Positions 50,365 to 64,000 of a stretch of DNA of 64,000 nt are shown one piece after another. Each line of letters opens with the position of its first letter. The first letter of the stretch is position 1. The notes below the pieces were generated by a model that was not told where the DNA came from, made no database searches, and saw only the letters and a program-made list of their open reading frames with translations. Origin of the DNA: Paracyclopina nana (lineage: Eukaryota; Arthropoda; Copepoda; Cyclopoida; Cyclopettidae); contig JAGUCH010000002.1 of assembly GCA_019096065.1 (NCBI GenBank), forward strand, positions 694,501 to 758,500. The letters run 5' to 3'. The position numbers were made by a program, and so were the translations under genes.

Positions 50365-52534
50365 TGAAATTACCAAAGTGTTAATACATTCATAAATATT
50401 TACATAGCTCGTCAGGCTATTGCAGATTTTGCATTTTGAGCATAGACATGGAAAAAGAGGTTTAAAATTGAGTCAATAATTTATGGCAAGCCACATTTGG
50501 TCCCTCCCTCGCTTTCTTCAGCTACTTTTGCAATTGGATGTCTTTCTCTTCTTCTCTTTATAGAGAAGCAAAGGAGTAGAAGGGGAAAGATAATGAAAAA
50601 GTTTCCACTGCAAAAGGAACAAAAGTACAGCCATTGTGGTGCCAACTTTTATTTCATTTCAGGGGGAGCTAAATTAAAACACTGGAGCCCTTTTGAATTG
50701 AGTTATTTACCACTTTGTTGTCATTATAGGAATTTGGCCCTACATAAAATTAGGCAATTTGTGCTGAAGACAACAAGGGAAGACATGGGCTGGTAAAGGC
50801 GTGGATTTGGCAAGCTACAAAAGAACAAATTGGCTGTGAAAGCCACCACTCAGTCCTTACTTCAAGTCCTTTCAGATATTGGGGAAGATAACTTGACACT
50901 CTTGGTCAATATATACCATGCTGACTTGCAGAACTAACCACACTTTAAGTAGCTTTATTTTTACAACCTTCAACAATGTCATAAACTAAGAGAAAAAGCA
51001 TAGTAGAACATTTCATCAGCTCATTTTAATGAATATTATACGTACATCAATGTATGATGAATACTTAAATGCAATTGTTGAATTAATGTTAATTATCATA
51101 ATTTAGACTAGTTGATGTAAGCAAAGTAATCATCATATTTAAATGATGAACGCTAATGTATCACAGTATCGCATTATGAAAACTTAATTGAACATGTTCG
51201 CATGTTTTGGAAAAGAGAAAAATGTATTCGCAGAGGAGGCGTTTAAGTGATGCACTAGGAGAGTTTAAACTAGTATAGAAATGCATTGTGAACCATAAGT
51301 ACTCATGCCATAGATACATATGAGTGTACAAGTCGACTCCCTTACAGAGAATACATATACTGCTGTGATCTCGATATAATGCGAGAAAGGCAGCCGCGGA
51401 TCAAGGGAGAGCAAATTGCATCTATGTACTAGTCAGTCACTTTGGCACCTCTTCTGTGAACACATTGTGCGTATGGCCAAACCATGTGAGCATGTGCGAA
51501 GAAAGCTTCATTAGATCTGTGCACTTTTGACTCATCATTGCGCAGCATGATGATGCATCGTCAGCATATTACACCTCCCCTCTAAGATGTATTTGATGTA
51601 TTCCGCTTTATGCACTTGTAAGTATGTAAGCGTAATGCTTAGCCTCTATAAGTGACAAATTATGCATGCATGAAATGATCAACCATGCTTTTCTTGAGCA
51701 TCTATGAGATTGTTCCAAGTTGTTGTATCCAAGCAATGATATGTACGTAAATATTCCAGGCCAAAGTGCTTTACATTTTTGGGGAAATGGAAAATGCCTG
51801 CTGCCTATTTTGGCAGAAAAATGCCATTATTTTGAAGGGATCACCCTAACTTCCAGCCAGCATGGGCATGCCAAACAGCACACAATAAGATCAGAAAAGC
51901 TTTTACCAATAGTTACTAGTTTTGTTTACCTTTTACACGCGAGGCGCCAGATTGTCTGGCTCTGAGCCAACGGTTTTCTGTATTGGCGCCACTCTCCTGT
52001 CTGGGATACATTATAGTGCGTTTTCATTACATTACGCTTGGTTTGGCTCTCATTTGGAGCAAACATAATGTGCATATACAATAGTATGTCAAGCTTCAAA
52101 ATGCTTCTTACTTTGCTTTTCATTGTGGTATTTTTTTGTAAGTTGAACAGAGAAATCAATAAGTGGGAATTAGTATTTGAGCTGTGCTTGTTGACCCCAA
52201 AATGTACTACATTCATTCCATGCTTAAAAATGATATTGTATTGAGCAAAAGTGAGCTGGGCTGACTGTAGCAAATCACTTAGAACAGTCTATGACCCCAT
52301 TTGTCTGGTGAGGACTATGATTATTCAATATAGCATTGTTTACAAAAACCGAAATAATAAATGAGCTCAAAAACATAGGAGTAGCAGGAAAATGGAACTG
52401 CTTTAAATTGGAAAGCTCCATTTCCTGCAAAAACAAGGAAGAATGGAACCCAATCACAGTGTGGTAACCTGTCCAAATAACAGCTCTAAAAAATAAAAAT
52501 TTGACTGGTAATTTTGGAAATTGAATTGCAGGAA
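50365..52534. other. 2.2-kb gap with no gene seen
   Basis: AT-rich sequence between FIGNL1 and the collagen gene. No frame over 120 codons and no domain on either strand. A splice-acceptor-like ATTGCAG lies directly before the collagen start codon, so a 5' UTR intron of that gene may cover part of this region. Confidence 0.5.
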
Positions 52535-55486
<2,952 letters not shown>

Positions 55487-56222
55487 GCAGTTTTCAACAT
55501 TTCACTTCAGCTTTGTTCCCCATAAGAGCACACTTTCAATGTCAATGGCCAATGCTGAAATCTTCACCAAAGGATTCCATCTTTGAGCATGGGCCAGCAA
55601 AAAATGGCAAATGTGTTGCCATCATTTTAATCACTTGAGCTCCAAGCCAAAATATGAAACGTGTGTAATTGTCATGGACATCTTTTAAAGCCCGGTTAGA
55701 AACTGGCAAAGCCATAGAACACTCTCTGATCAAATTTTGTTAAAAACATTGAAAAATCTTGAAATCTGCATGGCATCAACCCAACAATGAAAGTTATTAT
55801 GAAATTCCACAAATCAAAAAGATGGCAAAGTTGGCATAAGTGAGAAGTTTTCGATAGTTCATTTCGGCTTTGTTTCCTGATCAGACACACTTCGAATGTA
55901 AATGGCCTCCTCCAGGATCTTCTCTGGAGGATGTTCATCTTCGTACATGTAGGAGCAGGCAATGGCCGATGTGTTGCCATCAATTTTTAAAATTACTTGA
56001 GCTCCAAGCCAAAATATGAAATGTGTAGAATTGTCATGGACATCTTTTAAAATGACCAGTTAGAAACTGGCAAAACCATAGGTCACTCTCTGATCAAATT
56101 TTGTTAAAAACATAGAAAAATCAAGAAATCTGCCTAGCATCAACCCGACAATGAAAGTTATTATGAAATTCCACAAATCAAAAAGTTGGCATAAGTTAAA
56201 CACTAGTCTAGTATTTAGCATA
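55487..56222 (-). repeat. Tandem duplication of the BUB3 3' end, two extra copies
   Basis: Two units of about 357 and 384 bp precede the genuine BUB3 3' exon. Each carries a copy of its last coding part followed by shared 3' sequence with ACTTGAGCTCCAAGCCAAAA (near 55633 and 55992) and AATGAAAGTTATTATGAAATT (near 55785 and 56150). The unit nearest the collagen gene is the most diverged. This is a stepwise tandem duplication in the tail-to-tail gap between two genes. Confidence 0.88.
55859..55983 (-). pseudogene. Duplicated BUB3 C-terminal exon fragment with intact frame
   Basis: On the minus strand this reads about 40 codons matching the end of BUB3 ([31 protein letters not shown]) and ends with a stop at the same place. 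Differences are few (for example LEE for PEE). The frame is intact, but upstream WD-repeat sequence is missing, so on its own it is a gene fragment; use as an alternative 3' exon cannot be excluded because no good acceptor was identified. Confidence 0.82.
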
Positions 56223-56242
56223 AGTGAGCAGTTTTCGATAGT

Positions 56243-57534
56243 TCATTTCGGCTTTGTTTCCTGATCAGATACACTTCGAATGTAAATGGCCTCCTCCGGA
56301 ATCTTCTCTGGAGGATGTTCATCTTCGTACATGTAGGAGCAGGCAATGGCCAATGTGTTGCCATCATTCGAGAAACTCAAGCTTGAGATCGATGTGTGGT
56401 ACTTGTGGAATTGGCACAGACGTTTCTTGTTCTGACCGTCCCAAATATTGACCAAGCCTAGAAGACAGAATATGAAGAAATTACTTTTGAATTAAGCGGA
56501 CTGGAAGACTTACCATCTGATCCTCCAGTGGCAAAAGTGTTGTACTCTTTGTGGAAAGAAATGGCATTGACTGGGTAAATCTGCTCCACACCTTGGTCCT
56601 TGTTTCGGTGACATTTGAAGGCATATTTCCTCTTTTGTACTTCTGGACTTGGGTCCAAATATTCCACTGCGACTCGCCCTTCAATAGAGCTGAGTACATA
56701 GCCTTGCTTATTTGGGAAGCAGCTCAAGCATCGAGTCTGATATTTGAGAGAAGATTCCCTTTTCTGCTGGACAAATCCCATATTCCTCAAGTCCCAAACC
56801 CAGACCTTAGAAAAACGAAAAGTGGACCTTAGCTCAAAAAGAATAAGCTTTTTGGAAGGCATCTCTTTCGGATAGCACAGTAATAAAAACAGAGCTACCA
56901 GATCTCACCTTTCGGCTAGCCGTTCCCACCACAACTTTGTCCCCAGCCAAGCTCATGGCATACACTCGTTCAGGTTGGGAGTAGGTCCCAGTGCAAGCCT
57001 GATTTCCAGCCCGAACGTCCCAAACTTTGACTGTGGAGTCCCATGAACCCGTGACCACAACGTTGCACTCTTGGCTGTACTCAATGCACCTGGAAAAGAG
57101 ACAAATCCTCGAGAAAACGGCCAAACCAGGAGCAACCATGACAATATGACAATACTCATTTTTTAAGCACGATATTGCCAAAAAGTTGGATCTACTACTC
57201 ACTAATAATCTTACCTTATTGCATTGTCATGTTGACCAACGACAACCTCTTGGTTGGAATTGATGTCGAACGATTTCAATTTGCCTTCCAGGCATCCCGA
57301 CCAGACATGAATGGGATCTTGAAAAGCACACGCCAAAACTGGCCTTTGGTGCGAGTATTTCACGCGCAAGTTGTTGTTGGTCACATCGTACAGCCGGACA
57401 TTTTTGTCCCAAGATGAGACAAGCAGGAATTGGGACGTATTCGGGCCGAAGCGGACCGAGGAAATTCCGTCATCTGGCGCGTCTTTCAGGCGGAATTCAC
57501 TCTTGTTGTTGCTCTCGCCGTTCGACCCCGTCAT
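56243..57534 (-). CDS. BUB3: Mitotic checkpoint protein BUB3
   Basis: Four exons (57215-57534, 56909-57089, 56514-56805, 56243-56457) encode about 335 residues, like other BUB3 proteins. It is a seven-bladed WD protein that recruits BUB1/BUBR1 to kinetochores and takes part in the spindle assembly checkpoint. Matching segments include [130 protein letters not shown] and [19 protein letters not shown]. These wordings separate it from the related RAE1. The start is the only Met ahead of the conserved N-terminus. Head-to-head with NUDCD2 (219 bp between start codons); its 3' end faces the collagen gene across two partial copies of its own last exon. Confidence 0.97.
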
Positions 57535-57753
57535 TTTCGCGAGTTTTTCTCACTTTTGAAAATCAATGTAAACAAACGGAATAACAGAGCGCGCCGCGCT
57601 GTAAAGGCGATCCGGGCCGACTTTTCTCGCATGACAACCCTGTTAACCGCCAAAATTGAGCAGAAAAAGCCAAAATTTTGATGTTTAGTGTCCATATAAA
57701 ATGACCATAGTGCAGCTTCGAATTTTCATTGATTCGATTTGGAGGAATTGAAA
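57535..57753. promoter_or_regulatory. Candidate bidirectional promoter BUB3/NUDCD2
   Basis: Only 219 bp separate the two divergent start codons, so both promoters and 5' UTRs must share this interval. A CG-rich patch (GAGCGCGCCGCGCT near 57588) stands out from AT-rich surroundings. No TATA box was convincing. The assignment rests on gene layout. Confidence 0.5.
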
Positions 57754-58305
57754 ATGTCTCATTTTGACGAGAAATCCGGAGTGGTTCCACATGGGACAGA
57801 ATTTGGCCAATGGTACCAGACTGTGGCTGAGGTTGTCATTGAAGTCCAAGTGGACAAAGGCACCAGAGGCAAAGATGTCAGTGTTGACATCAAACCTAAC
57901 TGGTTGTCATGCAAAGTCAGGGGCAAGTGCATTTTTGAAGGGAAGCCATATTCCACTGTGATTGTAGATGAGAGCACTTGGACCATTGAAGACCAAAGTT
58001 TGCTGAGGATTTTGCTGGCCAAAGCGGACGAAAAGGTCAAGGATCAATGCTGGATGTCCATGCTTGAGGACAAGTACCAACCTGATGCTGTCACCCTTCA
58101 TGAAATGAGGAAAAAGTTGGACCTTGAAAGGTTTCAAATTGAGGTGCAACAATAATCTCTAGTCTTGAATAAGAAAAAAGGTAGCAATTTTTCGGATTGA
58201 TTTCAGAATCCTGGATTTGACTTTAGTGGGGCCAAATTGGATAAACACTATGAAGACAAAGGTGTCACAGAGTTTGAGAGACTTGCCAATAAAAAAAAGA
58301 TGTGA
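57754..58305 (+). CDS. NUDCD2: NudC domain-containing protein 2
   Basis: Two exons (57754-58143, 58207-58305) encode about 162 residues, close to the 157 of vertebrate NUDCD2. The sequence aligns throughout: KSGVVPHGTEFGQWYQTVAE, VVIEVQVDKGTRGKD, the CS-domain strands VDIKPNWLSCKVRGKCIFEG, STVIVDESTWTIEDQSLLRI, CWMSMLEDKY, and the C-terminal KLDLERFQIE joined across the intron to NPGFDFSGA. NUDCD2 is an HSP90-linked chaperone factor connected to LIS1/dynein. The start is the Met just before the conserved SGVVP motif. The stop codon lies 13 bp from the stop codon of the convergent XK-related gene. Confidence 0.96.
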
Positions 58306-58318
58306 GATTGTTGTGTAT

Positions 58319-61256
58319 TCAGGATTTCAGACTTTGCATCTCATAGTCATTGTAGTTTGATAATGATGTGCAGTCCTCTGATTTGTATTTGGTTTTGAAG
58401 AGGGCAAACCTGGCTGCAAAAACAGTGCAAATTTGGAACAAGGCTGCCATGATTGCAGTGAGGGAGGCAGCATGGACGCTCCAGCACTCTTCAGGGGAGC
58501 AAAAGTCGCCCAGAATCGATATTTTGCTCACATTCTTCATGAAATAGCCACCAGTGATGCTGGAGGTGTCATACATCAGCCCGTTGACCAAAACATGCAC
58601 TGCTATTGAGGCTGTGAAGAAGCTCAAGCTGTTCCACAAGTAATAAGCATAAAATTCCTCTCCATAGCCTGAAAAATAGCAGCAACTTTCCAACTGAAAA
58701 TCACCCAACCTTCCTTCCCACTACTAAGCTCCTTTCTGGTAGCACTTAATTTATTACTGTGTTATCCAAAAGAGAACTGCTCCACTCTAGCCATTCTCGT
58801 TTGAGTTAGTGCGCCCTACTTGTCATCAAGCAAGTGCTTACTTATGTGATCCTTGATCTTGTCCTTGGCCACGAAGCAAATTGGAGCCATGGTGGACATG
58901 AGTCCAGTCCACACATTTTTGGCTGTTAATGTCTTCAAATTGAGGCTAGCCAAGGTGAAATTGATGGGCAGCAGAGCTGCCAGAAAGAGCCCAAACCAGT
59001 CACCAAAGAAGATGGTCAAAAGAGCCAAGGAGGGAAGCCTCAAGCAAATGGTGACCAAGTAGAAAATCATGGTGGGGAAGACTTGAGAGCAGTAAGGGAT
59101 GTAGCTTTTTCCTGACAGCTCATGGAAATGGTGCTCAGCACAGTCTTTGGCCAAACTGGTCAAGTTGAGCCCAATCAGGGCCAATTGAGCCAAAGTCTCT
59201 TCCCTCTCCAATTGGAAGTTGTGGCAAAGAATGTGAGTTTGTAGCAGCAGCATGAGAAATGACTCAGTTTGCACTTGCAGAGTTCTCAGCACCTTGGCCA
59301 TGGCATACTTGGCCCTGATCTTGTCTCCATCTTGACAACTGACAATCAAATGCCTGAAATTAGAAGAAGAAGGTCAAAATCAGATGAGCCTTTTTATGAT
59401 AGTATAAGAAAACAAGCTGAACTCAGCAATTGCCTCTCAGCTTAGATACAAACTCAATTCAGTACTTGTGTGCAAATTATCTTTGCACTTAAATGACACT
59501 TTTAGTCTCAGCTCATACACTGAGTTGAGAACCTTCAAACACCAGGCCAAGTCTTCTGCTCAGTTTTAAAAAGTCTTTAAATCTCAGCTTCAAATAGTCA
59601 GCTGTTTTGGAGCAACATGAGCTTCTTGCAAACAGCTTCAAACATTCAGCTGGATTGTGTAATCTCAGCTTCAAACAATTAGTTGATACTTTAAATTTCA
59701 ACTTCTAATAATCAGATGAGTGCGAATCCCATCGTCATTTAATCACCCGAGTGGGAATCTCATCTTCAAATAATCAGCTGAATCTTAGCTTTAAGTAACC
59801 AACTGAGTCTGCATCTATGCTTCAACTAATCCACTGAGCCTGAATCTCAGGTTAAAATAATCAGCAGAGTATGAATCTCTGCTTCAAATTATAAGCTGAG
59901 TCTGAATCTCAGCTTTATGTAACTAGCTGAGCCTGTATCTCAGCTTCAACTAATCAGCTGAATCTCAGCTTTATGTAACTAGCTGAGTCTGTATCTCAGC
60001 TTCAACTAATCAGCTGAATCTCTGCTACAAATAATCAGCTGAGTCTCAGCTTCAACAAATCAGCTGAATCTCTGCTACAAATAATCTGCTGAGTCTCAGC
60101 TTCAACAAATCAGCTAAATCTCAGCTGAGTCTGAATCTAAGATTTAACTAATCAACTGAGCCTGAATCTCAGCTGCAAATAATCACCCGATCATGAATCT
60201 CAGCTTCTTCAAATAATCAGCAGTGTCTGAATGTCAGCTTCACATAATCACCCGAGTCTGAATCTCAGCTATACATAATCACCTGAGTCTGAATCTCAGC
60301 TTTAAATAATCAGATGAATCTCAGCTTTGAATAATCAGCAGTGTTTGAATCTCAGCTTCAAATAATCAGCTAAGTCTCAGCTTCAAATAATCAGCTGAGT
60401 CTAAGCTTCAAATAATCAGCTAATTCTCAGCTTTAAGTAACCAGCTGAGTCTGAATCTCAGCTTTGAATATCAACACAGTCTGAATCCAAGCTTCAACTA
60501 ATCAACTGAGCCTGAATCTCAGGTTAAAATAGTCACCCGGGTATGAATCTCAGCTTCTAACTGAAAGCTGAGTTTGAATCTCAGCATTGTATAATCAGCA
60601 GAGTCTGTATCTCAGCTATACATAATCACCTGAGTCTGAATCTCAGCTTCAAATAATCAGATGAATCTCAGCTTTAAGTAACCAGCTGAGTCTGAATCTC
60701 AGCTTAAAATAACCAGCTGAGTGATTCTCAGCTGCAAATAATTAGCTGAGTCGGAATCTCAGCTTTGAATAATCAGCAGAGCCTGCATCTCAGCTTCAAA
60801 TAATCACCTGAGCCTAAATCTCAACTTCATATGTTAACCCCAGCCTGAATCTCAGCTTCAAATAATCACCCGAGTCTGAATCTCAGCTTAACGTTATTTG
60901 TGCCTGTAAGAGTTCAGCAAGAGCAGTTGAAATTACCAAGCCACAAGGGTGAAAGGGAAGAGGATGGGATTGTAGAAGAAGATCCATTGGCAGCACTTGT
61001 TGAAGGTGGTCTCTTTGCCGCCACAGAAGCAGGATCCAGTCCAGTAGATGCATTCCAGCAGTCCAGGCAGAATCATGGCCACAATCATCATGAGGGCCCA
61101 TTTGTACTCATGCCTCTGGAACAGGTAGACCAGCACAATGAACTCTGCAGCTTTCTCAAGCAGAGGCCAAAGGATGTCAAAGAGCCAAATCCTGAGGCAG
61201 AGGCAGCATTCGAGCCCGCCATTTCCCTGCTTGCTCCCACTGTGGCACCCTCCCAT
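58319..61256 (-). CDS. XK-related (XKR) membrane protein
   Basis: Three exons (60937-61256, 58842-59353, 58319-58668) encode about 393 residues, the usual XKR size. Family features: early hydrophobic segments (LEKAAEFIVLVYLFQRHEY, WALMMIVAMILPGLLECIYW), the loop with a TG-Cys-Cys-rich stretch, the conserved LVAWHLIVSC followed by KVLRTLQVQTESFLMLLLQ (the family's xxESxPQ-like amphipathic helix, here with less conserved PQ), then further membrane segments (FPTMIFYLVTICLRLPSLAL, FFGDWFGLFLAALLPINF) and a last pair near the C-terminus. XKR proteins include phospholipid scramblases activated by caspases; no obvious caspase site was noted. The start Met chosen begins MGGCHSG. The 1.6-kb first intron is filled by a minisatellite. 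Homology by pattern, not by exact ortholog. Confidence 0.8.
59440..60895. repeat. ~29-bp minisatellite AATCAGCTGAGTCTGAATCT / CAGCTTCAA in an intron
   Basis: About 45 imperfect units of 18-31 bp built on CTCAGCTTCAAATAATCAGC with an optional TGAGTCTGAAT insert. It fills nearly all of the first intron of the XK-related gene and ends about 40 bp before the exon-1 donor. Confidence 0.92.
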
Positions 61257-61621
61257 TTTTTGGCACAACTGAGCTCAATAATATTTGTTGAGGGATTGGG
61301 GTATCACCTTACAATTCGGCTTATCAGGATAGCATGCATTGAGAAAAATGATATTACATTTTTGCTTTAAAGAATCAATTATTATTGTTTGACTGTCACA
61401 CACATCATAGATATGGATACTATATGTACACAAGCTAGTAACGGTTAGTAATGAGCATAAATTGAGGCTGGGATATTTGAATTCAAGAGAAAAAATTGTG
61501 GAGGTTGGGTTATCACAGTGTTCATCTTCTTCTTCTTCTTCATCTTCTTCTCTATGGAATTGCCATTGAAAGAGCCATTGGTTCTATTATAAGAATAATT
61601 TAAAGATAAAGGGCGCACGGG

Positions 61622-62336
61622 TCAATCTTTGACATTTGTAAACAAATCTTCTAGCTCGTAAGATTCTGTGTGGTAGTAGCTGCTCTCCAAGCTGGTTACA
61701 GTGTGGTCTTCTTTGGTATCTTCTTCACCTGGTGCAACTGAGTTTACCGCCCTGCTTTCCTCCTGCGTCGAGGCCAAAATGAGCGGGACCTCGAGGCCGT
61801 CAGAAGCCTCGGGACTTCGTATCCAAAAACCTGAAATATTAAAAAAACAACTCCATTAAACCCAAGCAAAAATTAATTATGCTGCAAAAAATGGAATTTT
61901 CGTTGAATTTCCGTTGGATTTAGCGGGAATTTGAAAGTACACAATTTTTCCCTTAAGTCAAGTAAATAAGCAATTGTGGGGGGCGGGCGCTTCGCCCGCT
62001 GCACCCCGCAAAAACTCAAAAAGTGCCCGACTCACCGGTGAACTCCTCGACTTGCTGATTTTCGTTGTCTGCCAAATGCTGAGGCGTGACAATCATTTTT
62101 TGCCGGTGATAATTGTCCACGGCTGTGTCGATGATTTTCTGCTTTTCCCTCGATTTTCGCCCGGGATCGAGGAGCAAATTTTCAATTCTGTGGTAAATGG
62201 TTTGGCGGAAAAGCGAAGTGAGCAGCTCGGTGACAATGCTGCCTCCATTTTTTTTTTCGGCTGGTCGGGATCGCACAGTGTGCACCCCCACCAAAAGTAG
62301 GCACAGCACAATGAAAAAAGGGATTTTCATTCTCAT
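61622..62336 (-). CDS. Small secreted protein of unknown function
   Basis: Two exons (62036-62336 and 61622-61830), consistent phase, about 169 residues. A clear signal peptide (MRMKIPFFIVLCLLLVGVHT) is followed by a basic/amphipathic part (IVTELLTSLFRQTIYHRIEN) with a GRKSREK run that could be a prohormone-type cleavage site preceded by Gly, then an acidic C-terminal half (TQEESRAVNSVAPGEEDTKE, YELEDLFTNVKD). No Cys in the mature part. The layout resembles a neuropeptide or short-hormone precursor, but I recognise no family and make no assignment. The donor (GTGAGT) and acceptor (TTTCAG) are good. Upstream neighbour of the XK-related gene on the same strand. Confidence 0.7.
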
Positions 62337-64000
62337 TACTTGGACGTCTAAAGGAAGACTGAAAATTCACTTGTTGCGGACCTGGCGCTAAAATCCCTGG
62401 CCACACTGGGAAAATGGCCGCTTTGAAGCGTCCGCAATTTCCGCACAGCCCACCGTGCCAAAATCGAGTAGGTTTTGGGGGGGGATGAAGCGCGTGGCTT
62501 TGAGGCCCGTTTACCCCGCTGTGCTCTACTCTTGGTGGCTGCAACGCTCAAACTCCCAGGAATTTTCAGTTGACTTTTGTTCCAACCCAAACTTGGAATG
62601 TTCATTGAAACTCAAAAATGCAGATGTTTACATCGACTCCAAAAAAAATTATCATAAATTTGATTTTAGGGTTGTTTTATCAGGTATTTTCTGAGTGGAT
62701 TTCAAGGCTCTCAGGGCTTTAAAAATTGGCAAAAGTTGGCAAATTTAAAGCTACTTTGTATTAAAAATGTATCAGGTGTATTTGTTAGGATTTCTTAGGG
62801 CTTTGAAAAATTGCTCAGCAATTCAAAGTTCAACATTAATCCATAAATTAAATTTATTAAAAAAAACTGAGAGCATTTTTCTATTGAGCCCCCAAAAAAT
62901 AAAAGTCTAATTTCAAATGTTGCAATTTATTTTCCTGTCAAAGCTTCAGGGTGAAAATTCAAATTTTTTTTTGAGCCTCAAAGGCCTCAAAAACCTCTAT
63001 TTTAAGTGAGCATGAATTGAGAAAGTGACTTCAGAGTGATTTTGGCCTTTTTGCCAAAAAAAGCCAAAAACTCAGTAACTCAGCATCTCAGCAGCTAGGG
63101 CAGTAGCTGACTTTTGAGGATTATTTAATCAGCTGTTGATTGTGGCTGTGGAATGTGCTCCACCCCTTCTTTGACCAGTGCCATTTTAGCCAACATTTTT
63201 GCTGGTGGTGGTGATAATTTGAAGGAATTCGGATGATAATCTGGTTGATCTAATCATAACAATCATTTAAGAGAGCAGCGGCGGAGGAATTTCCTGGGTC
63301 GCCTGTCAACAATCCAGGATGCAAAAGTTCCGGCTGATTTTTTCCTCTAATCACAATGGAACAACGCGAATGCGGAACCTTACTGAATTTTCTTCTCATA
63401 GCTCAGCATGACCCACAAAAAAGCCCACTACTCAGCTTAGTAGGAACTATTTCGCTTTTATTTTCTTTTTTTTAAAAAAAAACTCTCTATAATACAGTTT
63501 GGTTTTTTGTGAGTCAGACTCTTTTGATGAAAGTCTGCAAAGGTAGGAGAAAATGTTGCCATTCATTTGGACGCGAGTATTTTTGGGCACCAGAATACGG
63601 CGGAGTAATTACAAGGAAAACCGCAAAAATGCGCGCGCTTTTTGATGATGGCCGCGCTCACCTGAAGAAATGGAGACATTCTGTCGCGTAATATATCAAG
63701 CAAACTCTCATCACCTCTAGCCAAAAGTCTACAAATTATTTTTCGCCAAAATGTCATTTTGAAAATGGGCTTTTTCAGTTTGAAATAGTTCCAAAATTGC
63801 ATTAGTTTTCAGGGAAAAGTATGCATTGACTTCTTTTGTTTTAGAAAAACATTCAATTCAATTTAAGGCGGGAAACCTTTATTTATACAAATAATAATAT
63901 TTGGAAAGGTTCAAAATAGCTCAAGCTATGAAAAACATTTTTTTCAAGGCTTCAAAATAGTTCCAAATCAAATGACTCTTCTTAAAAGAAACCACATTAT
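62337..64000. other. Terminal region, no gene seen
   Basis: AT-rich sequence with scattered CTCAGCA motifs but no array. Frames at 62348-62605 and 63509-63691 have no domain or splice context. The first ~200 bp probably contain the promoter of the small secreted protein gene. Confidence 0.45.

Noticed and set aside
50497-50796. Open frame of 99 codons downstream of FIGNL1
   Set aside because: No recognisable domain, no splice context and composition like surrounding non-coding DNA.

Overview
The window is animal nuclear DNA. It is AT-rich, its genes have many short GT-AG introns, it holds two eukaryotic tRNA genes, and large parts are tandem repeats. The protein-coding set is conserved across animals: EML, LPCAT, deoxynucleoside kinase, enolase, fidgetin-like 1, a transmembrane collagen, BUB3, NUDCD2 and an XK-related protein. 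Three separate genes carry Lin-12/Notch repeats (LNR), a domain I recall as strongly expanded in copepods. One gene encodes a paired-Cys secreted protein that reminds me of crustacean proteins. My best guess is a crustacean, probably a copepod; this is inference, since no species-specific marker was recognised.

Layout. 0-16.4 kb: two tandem paralogs of a type II membrane protein (signal anchor, fibronectin-II-like domain, LNR, C-type lectin domain, LNR). The second (14281-16354) is intact. The first (554-13519) is broken twice: by a 287-bp inverted-repeat element in exon 2, and by a 10.46-kb foldback element (2033-12496) in the lectin exon. The large element has perfect 8-bp target duplications, about 140-bp near-identical termini, and arms made of inverted minisatellite arrays. 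16.4-19.5 kb: no gene seen. 19.5-28.0 kb: an EML microtubule-associated protein on +, with an LPCAT-type acyltransferase nested on - in its large second intron. 28.3-28.9 kb: a 619-bp palindromic element. 29-31.4 kb: minisatellites.

32.0-42.6 kb: a secreted Cys-rich/LNR protein on +. Its 4.1-kb last intron holds, all on -, a deoxynucleoside kinase gene, a Gln-rich secreted or surface protein gene, tRNA-Glu(CTC) and tRNA-Val(AAC). 42.9-44.9 kb: enolase (-). 46.2-50.4 kb: a C2H2-like zinc-finger gene and FIGNL1, both on +. 52.5-55.5 kb: a type II transmembrane collagen (+). 55.5-56.2 kb: two tandem copies of the 3' end of BUB3. 56.2-62.3 kb: BUB3 (-), NUDCD2 (+, head-to-head with BUB3), an XK-related scramblase-family protein (-, tail-to-tail with NUDCD2) and a small secreted protein of unknown function (-). 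The last 1.6 kb shows nothing convincing.

The genes do not form one pathway. Several concern cell division or the cytoskeleton (EML, BUB3, NUDCD2, FIGNL1), and the LNR/lectin/collagen genes act at the cell surface. The most distinctive content is repeat structure: at least three inverted-repeat element families (two with visible target duplications), and many intronic or intergenic minisatellites with different units but a shared CTCA/CTCAG core. Exon limits come from splice consensus, phase continuity and homology; most should be exact or within a base or two.
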